Of a stretch of DNA of 64,000 bases, positions 9,601 to 22,960 are shown piece after piece. The notes beneath the pieces are model-generated. The model had not been told where the DNA came from. It did no database searches and was given only the letters and a program-made list of their open reading frames with translations. This DNA is from Liolophura sinensis. Lineage: Eukaryota; Mollusca; Polyplacophora; Chitonida; Chitonidae. How positions within the stretch are numbered: the stretch's first letter is position 1; the number at the start of each line of letters is the position of its first letter. The stretch spans positions 25,181,704 through 25,245,703 of the forward strand of contig NC_088304.1 of the NCBI RefSeq assembly GCF_032854445.1, read 5' to 3'. A program made the position numbers and the translations under genes.

Positions 9601-11579
9601 AACATGACTATCAGACAGTGAATCTGACGTGTTCCTGGGTGAGATTGCACATATTAAGTATTTAAACCTGAGGTGTCACGGAAGTAAGGCGCTAAGTTAG
9701 GTTTTTGGAGAGACTGAATTTGCGTACTACATCCAATACAGAGGACATACACTTGAGCAATGAACAGCTGGATAATTACTGGTATCAGGTGGACTTATGT
9801 TTAGGCTTTACTTTGCCCACAATGGTTTTCAACTGAATCGCCTCTATCTGTATTCAGGGTTTTCTACATTGTTCTTCGTGTACAAACACCTGGTGAAAAC
9901 ATTACACTTACAGCTTTATGTAAAGTATATACCTGAATAATAAAATTTTAGGAAGTTTTACATTCCACAAAAAAGATTTAACATTAATAAATGCCCTCAA
10001 GGTGTTTTGCAATTAAAACAAAATTTAAACCCAACAAACAAATTATAGATTGAAAAAAAAAAAGACAGACAGTCTATTAAAGCTTGTAAATGGAATTAGC
10101 ATAAGCGACACATAGACGCATAGGTCAGACTCAATCAGATAAAGTCGCTATTTTCATGCAACAACACCTGTGTGTCCGAACCCCTTGTTAGACATCATTG
10201 CAAATTCAAGGCTTATCTGCTTATTGACAAACACGTAACGCACCCGGAGGAGTCCAAATTACCGAAGCTAAAAAACGACACAAGAGTTGTGGCTACAAAT
10301 GAAGGTGTCGCTTCGGTATGGTTATCATTACCCCTTAACAAAGATGTAATTAGTGCCGGGTTTGCAAGAAAAACCGGTCACAGACTCCTCATTCATTGAG
10401 TAGGTTGTGAGCTCATTTCATCAATGCTGTAAGGCAGCAAATTAAAATTCAACCGACCACCATTCGGCAATTACAAGATCATTAAGATTTATAGTTCCTC
10501 GTTCAAACCATCTATTCACTCAGGGAGTAATAATAAAATAACGAAGAAGAAAAAAAAAATTAAGAGTGATATGCCTCAGGCAGAATACTAACAATCTGTA
10601 TCGAAAAACATATTTAGTGTCGACTTGTCTGACAAGTCTAGTTCGGGCCCTGATACGAGATACTTCAGAAAACTCTTGACACTGAAAAGTAAAATATCCT
10701 AGCCTAGTTGTAATGTTTCATTTGCATGTGTGTATAAGCCACATGCCTAGAGTCAAAAACTAAAAGCGGTTTAAAGAGAAAGTCTTTTATTACAAAACAG
10801 TGTGACACCTGTCACTAAATCATCATCGCTAGATGCGTCAATTCCAAAATCAACATACCTGATTACCTAAATAAAATAAGTATCAAACACAACTTGTTAA
10901 TATATGAAATTTCCAGATGAAAGCCAAATCAAACAAAATTGAATGAGCACCTTTGTTAGTTAACACGACAGTTATACTTTTTTTTTAATTCTTAATGTTA
11001 AAATTCCAATTGCTAAACAAATGCCTTTTGTGTACAGGTTGACAACTGATTTCATAAAAACAGACAATAAAGTTCTGGTTTCGAGGCGTTTGTTAAGTTG
11101 ACAATAAAGGGAGATAACTTCATGACAGGTGAAGAACAAATAAGAGATTTCACCATTCTGATTTTTTCATTCAACAACCACAACAAAACATGCACAAAAA
11201 TGTGCTGAAATGTACTCATGAGGGGTACTTTTTTGCCAGAAATTAATTAATGAAAACATTCACCACAAATAGCCCAGTAACCTATCAACAAATTTATTCA
11301 TTTGATTTTTGTTTTACACAAATCTCAAAGTCTTCTTTTATTTCTATGATGTAGATCAGGACTATGAGTCAGGAGAAAACCCTGAGAACATCCTGCCTGA
11401 CACCTACGTGCAAGTCAATTCCTTGCCTCAATCCATCCTGTGTGTTTGTGCAGGTGGAAATAAATTAAGTCAACTGGAAGACTTATTTTTCGTTTTGATA
11501 CAGTGTTACAATGAGTATTTGTATTCAGGTTGACAATGGGGTGGTAGTTCACATCTATTTGCTCTGTTAAATACATGAA

Positions 11580-11700
11580 ATAATTCCTCAACATTTTCTC
11601 TTGTGACAAAGCAACTTTCAGTGCAATTAATGCACATTTTTCCATTGACTTTGGTGACAAAACTACTTTGGTTGGATTCGCCAGTTTCATTGCTTCACAG
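11580..11700 (-). mobile_element. Family C element, partial copy
   Basis: Inverted orientation: ttcctcaacattttctc followed by gcaactttcagtgcaattaa and ttggttggattcgccagttt. It breaks off within the sequence corresponding to gaagccatgaaattgg of other copies. Confidence 0.7.
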
Positions 11701-11811
11701 AAAGAAAAATTTTATCAGTCAAAGAGGTGTTTTCTCTTGACAAATATGACATGTGCAAATGTGACTTATCTGATTTGTTCATACACAAATGTACATGCAT
11801 ATACACGTGAG

Positions 11812-12165
11812 TGAGTGCTTGGGGTTTAACGTCGTACTCAACAATTTTTCAGTCATATGACGACGAAGGAATCCTTAGGGTGCATGTACGTGTAATGTGC
11901 CTCCTTGTTGCAGGACGGATTTCCACCGCTCTTTTATTTAGTGCTGCTTCACTGAGACGACTTACCGAAGGCAAGTAAGTTGCCCCGCCCGAGCCATTAT
12001 ACTGATACGGGTCAACCAGTCGTTGCACTATCCCCTTCATGCTGAACGCCAAGCGAGGAAGTTAAAACTTCCTCTTTTAAAGTCTTAGGTGTGGCTCGAT
12101 CAAGGACTGATCCTGGATCTAACGGTCCCGAAGCGGACGCTCTATCAACTGTGCTATCTGGGCCG
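11812..12165 (-). repeat. SINE B (tRNA-derived), full length, with target duplication
   Basis: On the minus strand it begins with a tRNA-like head, CCCAGATAGCACAGTTGATA, followed by GAGCGTCCGCTTC. A long unique body containing ATGCTG/AGCATGAAGGGGATAG and GACCCGTATCAGTATAATGG follows, and the element ends GTACGACGTTAAACCCCAAG plus an (ACTC)n tail. A 17-bp duplication with two mismatches is at 11795-11811 and 12166-12182. Its 3' end resembles that of SINE A (GTACGGCGTAAAACACCAAT), suggesting both use the same LINE machinery. Confidence 0.9.
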
Positions 12166-12599
12166 ATGCATATGCACGCGAGATATGCACGTGAGGTAAA
12201 GATAAGGTCATTACACTTAATTCATGTTTGGAAACAGGCCAGAAATGGGGGAAAAACTGGAATGAAAATGTATTAAATAGAATCAAAAAACATCTGAAAT
12301 ACATCCTACCCATCAAAAAACACCAAAAGAAAAAAAAAAGAAGGAAACACTAAATGCTGCCAGTCACCATCTTTTTACGGGAGCCACACTGCAACAGGTA
12401 TCAACTCCTAAGCACTGAGCCATGTATTTCTTCCACAATATTTGTCTTGCATTTCGTCTTATTATTAAACTGTGTCATTTTCGTAGCTTAAGTCACACAC
12501 TTGAATAACTTAAAAAAAAAAAAAAAACCCACATTGTAAATCTTCAGGCATGTACAGGCAGTCATGAAGGCAGACTGTCAAACATGCTGACAAATGTGT

Positions 12600-12685
12600 T
12601 GGGTGACGTATCTGGGGATGGAACCAGTGACCTTTGGGACTGTACGCTATGCTTCTACCACTAGACTAAAGACAAATTCCCTTTG
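12600..12685 (-). repeat. tRNA-like fragment, possibly a SINE head
   Basis: On the minus strand TTTAGTCTAGTGGTAGAAGC resembles an A box and GGTCACTGGTTCCATCCC a B box, 30 bases apart, as in a tRNA. No good cloverleaf or acceptor stem could be drawn by eye, so this is more likely a degenerate tRNA-derived repeat than a gene. Confidence 0.3.
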
Positions 12686-13872
12686 TCTAGAAGTACAAGT
12701 GCAAGCTACAATCCTCAAAGTTGTGGTTCAAATCCTGGTGGAGTCCCCAACCATGGTTCTAGAAATTGTAGGTAAATGGAGGTAGGACTAGAAGAAGGTA
12801 TTACACATGTTTAATTCTAAATAAGCAAATGAATTTTAAAGGTCGCAAAAAACGGAAGATAAGAATGCTTCTCATCAGCTGCCAGGTTAAACTGACAATG
12901 ACAATGTCTGACTCGTTACCTCAAGCCATATCGTAATAAAGATCATGTGATTTGACTAACACAGATTAATTGGTCTTAGGACCGTTTCTTGCTGTCAGCA
13001 ATTTATTAGTTCACACGACATACAGTAGGCGTAAAAAAAATTATGAGCGAGGCATACGCTATCTCATGACTGACTATACATGTACTGGGAGTAGGTCAAG
13101 ATAAATAATAACCCACAAGCTATAAAACAGAAAAAAAAAGGAAACCAAAATAATAAAAGCTAGTCAACTAAGGCTTATTTACCAAACGAAAAAGCTTCAT
13201 TAATCAATACCTTAATGTAATCTTAATTTTCAGTAAGTCAAATTCCTCATTTTTTCAACAGTTTATTGCTTTTTTGTTTCTTTCTTCTTGGCAACTTAAA
13301 GGAAGCTGGAAAAAAAAGGACCCATTTCCACAGGGTATTTTTTATTAAGCAAAACAAGTGATCAGGAAACTGTTCGCATAATGTTCTTCTTTTTTTCTCC
13401 GCATTTTTTGGGGGGCGAATTGATAAACAAAATGATCTGAGTTGATATGTAATTAATAGGTATACAGCGAGATAGCCCGGAGCTGAAGGGCTGGTCTGTC
13501 ATGACACAGATTGTGGATACCTGACAGATGACCCATACATAATAGTTCAACCATCAAAAAAAAACCCAATTCAGTGTAAAACAGTTATCGTTCAATGGTG
13601 TCTTACGTGTTAAAAACATAATTAGTTGTTTAAAGTAAAAGGTGTGTCAATGAATCCTGGGTCAAAAAGATTTGTGAAAAAACCGGTGGAACCTGCTCTC
13701 CGTCAGCAAATGTCTGCCAGTACTCAGTAAGAAATGACAAGCACGCTTTCAGATGGGGAATGTCCCTATCCACCACCTTCACTTTTCCTCTCCCCTGCAC
13801 CGAATAAATCCTGCATTACAGATGTACTTCTGAGCATGTAAGCTAATGAAAACATGCCTCATTATAATAATT

Positions 13873-13995
13873 ATTGATTCATTTGATTGGAGTTTGGCGT
13901 CACACTCAAAAATATTTCACATATACAACAGTGGCCAGCATTATGGGGGGAAGAAACCTGGCAGAGCCCCGGGGGAAACCCACGACCATCTGTTC
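13873..13995 (-). repeat. SINE A fragment
   Basis: Tail-proximal half only: ttgattggagtttggcgtcac through gggggaaacccacgacc. The head half is absent. Confidence 0.85.
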
Positions 13996-16900
13996 AGCAA
14001 GTTCCAAAGTTGACAAGCGTTCAGCTCTTCAATTTTCTCCACCGTATATCAACTCTAAATAACTTTTTCGCAAAACATTTTTCAGACGTTCATGTTGTAG
14101 TAAATAATATTTGCCGAACATTCTTTGAGAGGCCACATCATGCAGATGGACTTTACTTACCTTTAGCTATAATAGAGTTCAAAGTAGAAACTCTTGTAAT
14201 TATTTTTCAGTGTTAATTATGGTCTGACGAATATGGATGGACCAATTGTTTTGACAACTGCTGCACAAGCTTCAAGTTTTTCAATGGAACGCTGTTTCAC
14301 TCAGATAAATAAACTATCTCTCATGTCATTGGGAAACATGCAGCTTCAACCATATTCAGGGTTTCAATGGTAACAATGACAAGGGAGTGAAATCTGTAAG
14401 ACATCATAACATTGTGCAGTTACTTCCCCTTGGCTGAAGAATGCAACCCCACCTACTCTCTTCTTTTTTCCCCCATCTACAAAACTAATGGCCACAAAAC
14501 AAACCAATCTTCATAATAAAAAATATTATTCAGTAATTTGAACAATTATGAAAACATGATAAATCTGTCTGTCGTGATGAATTTTTAGCGTTATTAAGGG
14601 CAAAACGAGTTTTAGACATTAATCTTTGTTAGATGAGGTGCTCAAATTCTTGTTTGCTCAAGTATGACGACTTTCTAACCCGGCTGATAAGATCAGTCAT
14701 TACAAGCATGAATTTGTTGCAAAAAAGTGGGAGTTCTTGGCAGCTTCGCAGAAATTCTCTTTGTTCCTATCAACAGTTCTTAAAGATATAAATGTCATGG
14801 TAGAATGAATAACAAAAGATCCGAATGCATTTCAAATTTTTACAAACAATAATGAGAATTTTGAGTACATTAAGACTACAAAAGACATATTACATATATG
14901 TACATATATGCTTATTGTTGTTTTTAACGTAGGAAACAAACTCATGTGAAATTAAACTAACTGAGAAAATTTAAGCGTGGATACCCCAGTAAATCCCTAA
15001 GTATCAGTGCTTCTTGACTTTCACGCAAATCTTTCGAGACCCATGGGAATTTACAAGTAGAGGTTACCATAAAAGACTTTGCACGAATCTTAGTGCCACT
15101 GATTGATTATTACTTATGTTAAAGGTTAAGAAAACATAAATTCAGATGAAAGAGTGCAAAAAGTTAGTCATAAATGTGGTTTTTCATATTTTTTTCGGGA
15201 AAAAGACATTTGAATATATTTTTTGGATGGTGGGTGTTTGGGACGTATTTTGGTATATATAGTCTTTGTGTAATAATGTTATAAATAAGGATGTAACACA
15301 TGTTTAATATATGCACTTGCGCTAGAGTTTAATCTTTTCAGCTACACTCACAAATGTGTTCAAACTGGATTTGGTAATATTTATATTTTAAATACATTCT
15401 TAAATATTATCATACTTCGGATTAAATGTATATATTTGTGTATTAACAAAAAATTTACATTCAAATAATTTTATTAAACAGGCACCACATCCTTATTTAA
15501 GCATTATTATGCAACACTGATAAACAACAAAAGGTGCTTTCAGATACCCATTATACAAAAATATTTCAAATACCCTTTTCTCCTGACAAAACCAAAAAAA
15601 AAATAAACCCGAAAACTATATTTGCAAGTTTTGATGCTCTTCCATCTGATTGTGGTACCTTTCTTATGATTTCTTCTCTTTTGAAGTTTGTCTTATCCAG
15701 GCAGTCCAGCATAAAAATGTAGCAGCTAGGTATACTGTGTAGAAACAAATATAGGCAGATGGAATATTTATCTATTGACAACAGTTCATAACTAGCAAGT
15801 ACATTCATTATCGGAAAGTACTGACTTCTTAATACCTAATATTTTTGTCTTTGCTACATATACATGTTGGCGTTATAACTGTATCTTATTTAAATTCTAC
15901 AACATTACAAGTTGAATATTAACTTCAAGGGAGACAACCACTTTGGCTAATCGGAGACAGCATTTTGTAATTCTTCTAACTCATCAGTTTTCATCTCACA
16001 TTCGAGCGGTTAGCCATGCACAACATTTTGCTGTGTTTGTTTGATAATATGGCTCTGGAACACATTAAACAAATAAGGCTATCTTAGTCGTTTCTCAATG
16101 TTTCCGTTTTTTTTCTACATGAAACAAAAAGATTTTCTCCATTTGGGTTGATCAGCAAATCAATTATTCAGCTTGTGCAGAAAATTGGTTATTGGGAATG
16201 GACTGAGCAGAATTTCAGACGATGAAAAAAAATGCACCAGGAGATATTGATTGAAAACAGGGCATTTGTAGGAATTATTGAAAAACCAGAAGCCCTAAAG
16301 CAAACCTTTAAATATTTTACCACAGAAATGGGTGGAATATAGTTGTCATGGAAACCGCTAATAACTACACTTTGTGGACCCTGGGATGGAAAAAAATTAG
16401 GAAAACACAATAAAATTATTTTGATAACAATTGAAGGCACAGCTGTAAATGATAGCTGCAGTCTTCCATTGCATGAATTAGATGCCAACCTGTTGAAGTG
16501 TCGATGGTTCAAATTTATGGATATATATTTTTCTCATCACACTCCCACGCACACCGTACATTACATGAAACCTGTTCGCATGAGGTGATTTGTCATTCCA
16601 ACTTGTAAAATTCAACAAAATAAAAACGAGTGAACTGTCAACTGAGTTTAGTCAACAGGAGTAATTCGTATATAATATACAGATTGTCCCATTCTTACGT
16701 CAAGTGAAAGACAGCACCTGACAAATGTTTATGTCCACTGAAAGACTACTATTCCTAGTATCTTAAACTGGCATTAAATATATTTTATTTACTAATTTTT
16801 TGTTTCAATCCAGAAGAAGTTTAGTGAAACTTTGTCTTTACACAACTTCAGTGCGTCTCCATTATCAACAGCAAGGTGATGTCACGTTTATTTTACCTCT

Positions 16901-17816
16901 CTTAACGTTGAAGTTGTTCTCCGTATTATAGTCAAAGCAGTATAGCTTAGGGCAGATAAAAGTTGCGGACTTTTGGCAATGAAGGTCCAAATGATAGACA
17001 GCTTTCTCGGAAATTGGACATACTGGAAGGATATTTCTTCCACTGCTTGAACTGTTGATACAGTAAGCCTGCTATATCATTTACAGTTTAGCTAGCCTGT
17101 AGATACAAGGGCCAGGGGAATTCCTGGTTCAGGTGCAAGCCTCCAGCGGACTTTGAACTGGTGATTTTGACCCCTGTTAAATGTTTACAAAATTAAAATA
17201 GTATTGTTGTACAACTACAACTACGACAGAGGCTGATCTAGGCATTCAACTGTCGCTGGATTTTATGCTTCAGTTTTGTGGTGGTGGCTTCTAAGATGAG
17301 AGCAGTGCTGACCTAGTTATTGCGGACTTCAGAGAAAACACCTTAGCTTAAACACGTAATTTCAATAATTTTACAGTATCCATAAAATAAAACAAAAAAA
17401 AATATCATTCCCTGCATCCAAGAAAGATAAAGGAGCAAAATTTAAATTCTTCAATTCTAACAAACTTAGAGAGAAACAAATTTATATCATAAAAATTAAT
17501 TAATTTTAAGCATTGTCGAGTGAGAAGCCATCTCCTCATTCCCATAAACCTTTGGCAACCCTGATGAATTTTTCACCCACTCTAATATTTCTATTTAGAA
17601 ATTGCCGACCAAACGCTAAAATGAATGTAATCTGTGTGAAATGGCCCCTCGGCTATATGTATCTAAACCGTTGTAAATGATCTCAAAACGATGTCTAATG
17701 CAGTAGTAGTGTCTTATCATATGTCACTTCATAGAGTTAATGGGTAAAGGCTACGTCACAGCTTAGGCCACGCAATCTTATAGCAACGTGTTTTGATTGG
17801 GTAAAATTCTCAAGAT

Positions 17817-18200
17817 GACTGCCTTGACTCACACCAGCCATTTGTGCAATTCTGACATTTAGTTCTACATGTTATTCGGTGACTGCCTTGACTCACACCA
17901 GCCATTTGTACAATTCTGACATTTAGTTCTACATGTTATTCGGTGACTGCCTTGACTCACACCAGCCATTTGTACAATTCTGACATTTAGTTCTACATGT
18001 TATTCGGTGACTGCCTTGACTCACACCAGCCATTTGTGCAATTCTGACATTTAGTTCTACATGTTATTCGGTGACTGCCTTGACTCACACCAGCCATTTG
18101 TACAATTCTGACATTTAGTTCTACATGTTATTCTGTGACTGCCTTGACTCACACCAGCCATTTGTGCAATTCCGACATTTAGTTCTACATGTTATTCGGT
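17817..18200. repeat. Satellite, 64-bp unit, 6 copies
   Basis: Six head-to-tail copies beginning gactgccttgactcacacca at 17817, 17881, 17945, 18009, 18073 and 18137. Copies differ at only one or two positions (tttgtgcaa/tttgtacaa), so the expansion is recent. Confidence 0.97.
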
Positions 18201-18587
18201 GAAATCTCATTAAAATAATAAAGACGATACTTCTTAAAAAACTTGAGAATCCTGCTTTCGGTTGAAATATGTTTTATGAAGGTGCTGTCTTGTCCTTTAA
18301 CTCAACGAATTACTCTGAATACAACATAGCTTTTAAAGACAAATCTAAATATAGCTGTTTTGATAATGATTTGCAACTTGTGACATTCTTTCCTGTCCAA
18401 AACTAATCTGGACATTGTAAATATTCTTTGTCATGAGATTAACGGTTACAAGAATATGGTACACATATGGTGCATGAAACCCTTCGTCTTTTCTAGAAGT
18501 TATCTTTTCTCTGTTCCTTAGTTTTCAATGTCATTAGCTTACTGTTAATGATATGTAGCGGCCCTACATCCTTCAACACCAAGTCAA

Positions 18588-18612
18588 GCTTTTTTTTTTT
18601 TTTTTTTTTTCA
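18588..18612. repeat. Poly(T) tract
   Basis: About 22 consecutive T, followed by cagggggagg. No retroposon body was recognised on either side. Confidence 0.85.
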
Positions 18613-19861
18613 GGGGGAGGGGAGAATGGTTATAATGGTTATAGCTACAACAACAGAAAAAATAGCCTTCCCCCACTCTAAAATTTATGTTTCTCTTCAC
18701 ATATTATGATTATCATATTTAATGGAAAAAATGTGAGTATATTAGGCATTTGAGCCGACGTCACTTTCCGCCAGAAACTAACAGATGATCTGTCAGGGCC
18801 ATATACAGAAAGGAAGTTGAAGATTCTGATCCTAAACTTTAAAGGTGACATCGTCACTGTGCCTGCAATTTTTTTTAGAAAAGGTAACTCAAAATCAGGC
18901 TTTCTCAGAGTGCGTGAACGAAAGAAATTTGTATGAAAAAACTAAACTTTTTACCGATAAACCATCATATTTTTGTTCAGTTTTCTTGTTAGTTTTAATA
19001 TAGCTTGATTAGTTTGGGTGCCCAACAGTTTGGGAGCCCTAATGCTTTCCAGATTTAAAAGGGATCCAGATATGGGCCTCTTCACCGTACTATCATTTCA
19101 TTCACAAATTGAAATCGCTCTGATGTGATAAAACTGGACACATTCTAGCACTGCCACATTGGCCTCTTGTCCTAGCTACAAAGGCTGCTCGTGATTTTCT
19201 GCTACGGTAAATGAAAATCTATATACAGTATCCTATTCGTTGTTCCCACTTCACACTGGGTGCCAATATAGCTCAAGGGTCACTGATGTCTTGGTCTCAA
19301 TGATGGACCCACGTACAATATGGCAAGCAGACAAAGAACATTTGAGGTCTATTCAACTTTACTTTTACAGCCCAAACTAGGGCACATTGCTTCTTCTCTG
19401 CTGTCTCACCTCATTTTTATACCCATTTAAAAGATTTGTTGATCTGTGTTTGAATTCATGTGTCAATATTCTCAACATTCTTGGGTTAGTTTTCTATGAT
19501 AACTTGAATAACGTTTTTTGCCTGTCAATACACAGGTAAATTTCTTTCCGTCCTAGTCAATTTGATGTCATAAATCTAAAATTTTGTCCATGACTAACTT
19601 TTTTATTTTGCTTGATTCTGAGAGATTTTTAAAGATCTTAGAAAGGTGTTTGGAGGTTTGTTTGTGGTGTAGGTTTCGGAACCAAAAGTAATATTTTATG
19701 AGATTTATTCACCTCTATACATAGACTTTTTGGGCAAAGTTCTATGGCAGTTATATCCAACAATATTTTAAGCAAACATTTTTATCAGTGGGAGAAATCA
19801 GGGTCGATCACTGTACATCCACAGGCCCCTATAACAAACTTTCTTAACTTTTCTTAAAGTG

Positions 19862-20840
19862 ACAGTCCATGCAGCCACTGAGACTTGGGATTGATCCTGT
19901 AAGTTATGGATCCATCACCTACGGCTAGTCTTTAACCACAGTCCATGCAGCCACTGAGACTTGGGATTGATCCTGTAAGTTATGGATCCATCACCTATTG
20001 CTAGTCTTTAGCCATAGTCCATGCAGCCACTGAGACTTGGGATTGATCCTGTAAGTTATGGATCCATCAGCTACGGCTAGTCTTTAACCACAGTCCATGC
20101 AGCCACTGAGACTTGGGATTGATCCTGTAAGTTATGGATCTATCACCTACGACTAGTCTTTAGCCACAGTCCATGCAGCCACTGAGACTTGGGATTGATC
20201 CTGTAAATTATGGATCCATCACCTACGGCTAGTCTTTAGCCACAGTCCATGCAGCCACTGAGACTTGGGATTGATCCTGTAAGTTATGGATCCATCACCT
20301 ACGGCTAGTCTTTAGCCACAGTCCATGCAGCCACTGAGACTTGGGATTGATCCTGTAAGTTATGGATCTATCACCTACGACTAGTCTTTAGCCACAGTCC
20401 ATGCAGCCACTGAGACTTGGGATTGATCCTGTAAGTTATGGATCCATCACCTATGACTAGTCTTTAGCCACAGTCCATGCAGCCGCTGAGACTTGGGATT
20501 GATCCTGTAAGTTTATGGATCCATCACCTACGGCCAGTCTTTAGCCACAGTCCATGCAGCCACTGAGACTTGGGATTGATCCTGCAAGTTATGGATCCAT
20601 CACCTACGGCTAGTCTTTAGCCACAGTCCATGCAGCCACTGAGACTTGGGATTGTTCCTGCAAGTTATGGATCCATCACCTACGGCTAGTCTTTAGCCAC
20701 AGTCCATGCAGCCATTGAGACTTGGGATTGATCCTGTAAGTTATGGATCCATCACCTAAGGCTAGTCTTTAACCACAGTCCATGTAGCCACTGAGACTTG
20801 GGATTGACCCTGTAAGTTATGGATCCATCACCTACGGCTA
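19862..20840. repeat. Satellite, 76-bp unit, about 13 copies
   Basis: Unit begins acagtccatgcagccactga and contains gggattgatcctgtaagtta and tggatccatcacctacggct. Starts at 19862, 19938, 20014 and so on; one copy has a 1-bp insertion (gtttatgg near 20512). Every unit carries an ATTGATC or near variant, the core type bound by Cut/Onecut homeodomains. Confidence 0.97.
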
Positions 20841-21229
20841 AACAACATCCAGCTTGATGTCTTCACAAACAATGTATTTTTACTACTTACAATGTGTTTA
20901 TGTTTTATACAGCATGCGCTTTTTTAGGGGGCATAAAATCTTAAAGCGAATAAGTTCATACAGATACCCTTATCGGTACCTACAGGAAAAAAATGTCATC
21001 AAAATATTTCTACTAAAACCCTGTAAAGATGCTAAGAACTACACACATGTAGGTTTAATCCCAAGATGGAGGTCACATCTCCGTGAAGTTTATTAATTAT
21101 ATGTGTAGGCCTACCCAACCTTCTTCAAGTTCACACTTCTTCAAGCTTCCATTACATCTTTAATACAGTCTGGTCAGCAAAGCTTTCCCAGCAGCTTTGT
21201 TCCATTTTCACCCTTCTCCATTCTCCCGA

Positions 21230-21850
21230 CCATCCGTCCTTCATCTCCCTAAGGCAACTCATTCATAATTGATCAACAAAACACAGCCGATATTTCACAG
21301 TTTCAGAGATAAAGCCTATACTGGCCTCTCTATTGATTTCCACTGCCGTCCTTAATTCCTAAATAGCTATTCAATGGCTATTCACTGCCTCACTGCACAA
21401 AAAAGCATTTTTTTTTTTTTTTTTTTTACACAAGGGAAGCTGCTGTCGGAGGTTTGTGGGGGCAGGGATATAATTCCCCCAGTTCAGACCAGCTGTCACA
21501 TTTACGCTGAAGGATTGATTCTTCTGACTGATTGGATGTCTGCTTCCTCGCCAATACCCAGATCAGCCAATCAATAACCGAGTCATCTCAACTAGCCTTC
21601 GGCATCGCGTCTCGGGATTACTGATTTCCCATAATGCCTGGCCATTAATCTGCGAATTCCTCGAACTCGCTCGATAATCTTCGAAAATTCCCTGTAAGCC
21701 AAACCTACAGAGATATGAACTCCTCTGACCATGTCGTCCTTATCCTACTGACTTCCCAGAAAGTTAGGGACCAAACAATTCACAACTATTGATCACCCAA
21801 CCACAAACTCTTTAATCTAGCTCTTCTTTAGCCCAGTTTCTTTCGCCTAT
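21230..21850. promoter_or_regulatory. Candidate intronic regulatory block
   Basis: Complex sequence with ATTGATC at 21268 and 21788, ATTGATT at 21332, ATCAAT at 21570 and a GC-richer core near 21590-21680 (ggcatcgcgtctcgggatta, cgaactcgctcgataatctt). No repeat or convincing frame. Confidence 0.3.
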
Positions 21851-22379
21851 ACGTACACGGGTGTATCTTGACTAACAGCGACCAGGAAAAAACAAACAAA
21901 GCCAAATCAAGACCGTCACAATCTGATCACATAAAAAATGCCATAGAATTTTTCTCCAGGCAAATAATTCTTAAATGCTAATTAGAAAGCAATAGTGTAA
22001 TGTAGTGATTGCATATACGTCGTGTAAATGGTTCTTATTAATTTTTTTAATACCTATTAAGCATTATGAGCCATTAAATAATTTCACCTTTAATCAACAG
22101 GTTACATTTCAGACAAACCTTTTTACCTCACAGCCAGGAAGAGGTCGCAAAGACATGGTGAGATAACTCTTACACCTTCACTCCAGGGTAATTGTGCAGG
22201 ACTGGCTTATAGGTCATCGGTATATCTACATATCTACATGTACACGTTAAGGCAGTAAATTGTAGCACGGCGCTTATGCAGACTGATGTGAATTCTATAT
22301 CAGCATATGCACCACAGCTTCACAACCGGAAAGAATAGTTATAGAGTAATCATGACCAATAATTGGGTCAGGCTGGGAA

Positions 22380-22960
22380 TAAACTAATGCCAGTGGCATC
22401 CGACTGAATTAGCTAATTTTCATTTCCTCTACCCGGATCGATTAAAGGCTGGAGCGATAAATCTATACAACATATACAGGCATACACTGGGTGTAATCCA
22501 GCCCGTATGCCGGAGGTGGGGAGGGGGTCATCTCCTCGCAGTCTGCCAGGTCTCGTCGTCCCCCTGGGGGGGCCAGAAAACTTTACCTCAAACTCGACAC
22601 GATATTGATTTCACAGAATAATTGGTAAAAATTTCCATAGGGGCACATCTGTCGCCTCGACCCTTGCATTATTGATTTTAGAGAAATGGTTTCGGCCTAG
22701 GCCCCCGATAGCTGCGATAAGGGCCTTCCGCTCAGTAATAATCGTAGCCGATCAATATGGCCTGGTTGATCATAGGCGATCGGTAAGGGATGCTTGTCTA
22801 AGGCCATGCCTAACAAAGGACAATCAGTCGAGTGTACTTCTGACTCCTTCTACAGCTCACCTTAGCTGGAAGAGACTCGCATATCCGCTGACAATTTCCG
22901 CTAATTGCTTATGTTTCCGTCAAATACGTATAGCAGTTTAGACTGTGGCATATGTTGTAA
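22380..22960. promoter_or_regulatory. Candidate intronic regulatory block
   Basis: ATCGAT at 22437, ATTGATT at 22604 and 22671, and ATCAAT at 22751 lie among unusually GC-rich intron sequence (cctaggcccccgatagctgc). The 89-codon open frame at 22672-22941 has no splice context and is not preferred. Confidence 0.35.

Noticed and set aside
10172-10399. 75-codon plus-strand frame in complex sequence
   Set aside because: No donor, acceptor or recognisable motif; could be part of a conserved non-coding block but not supported as a gene.
22672-22941. 89-codon plus-strand frame in GC-rich intron DNA
   Set aside because: No splice context or family resemblance; GC-rich sequence reduces stop codons by chance.
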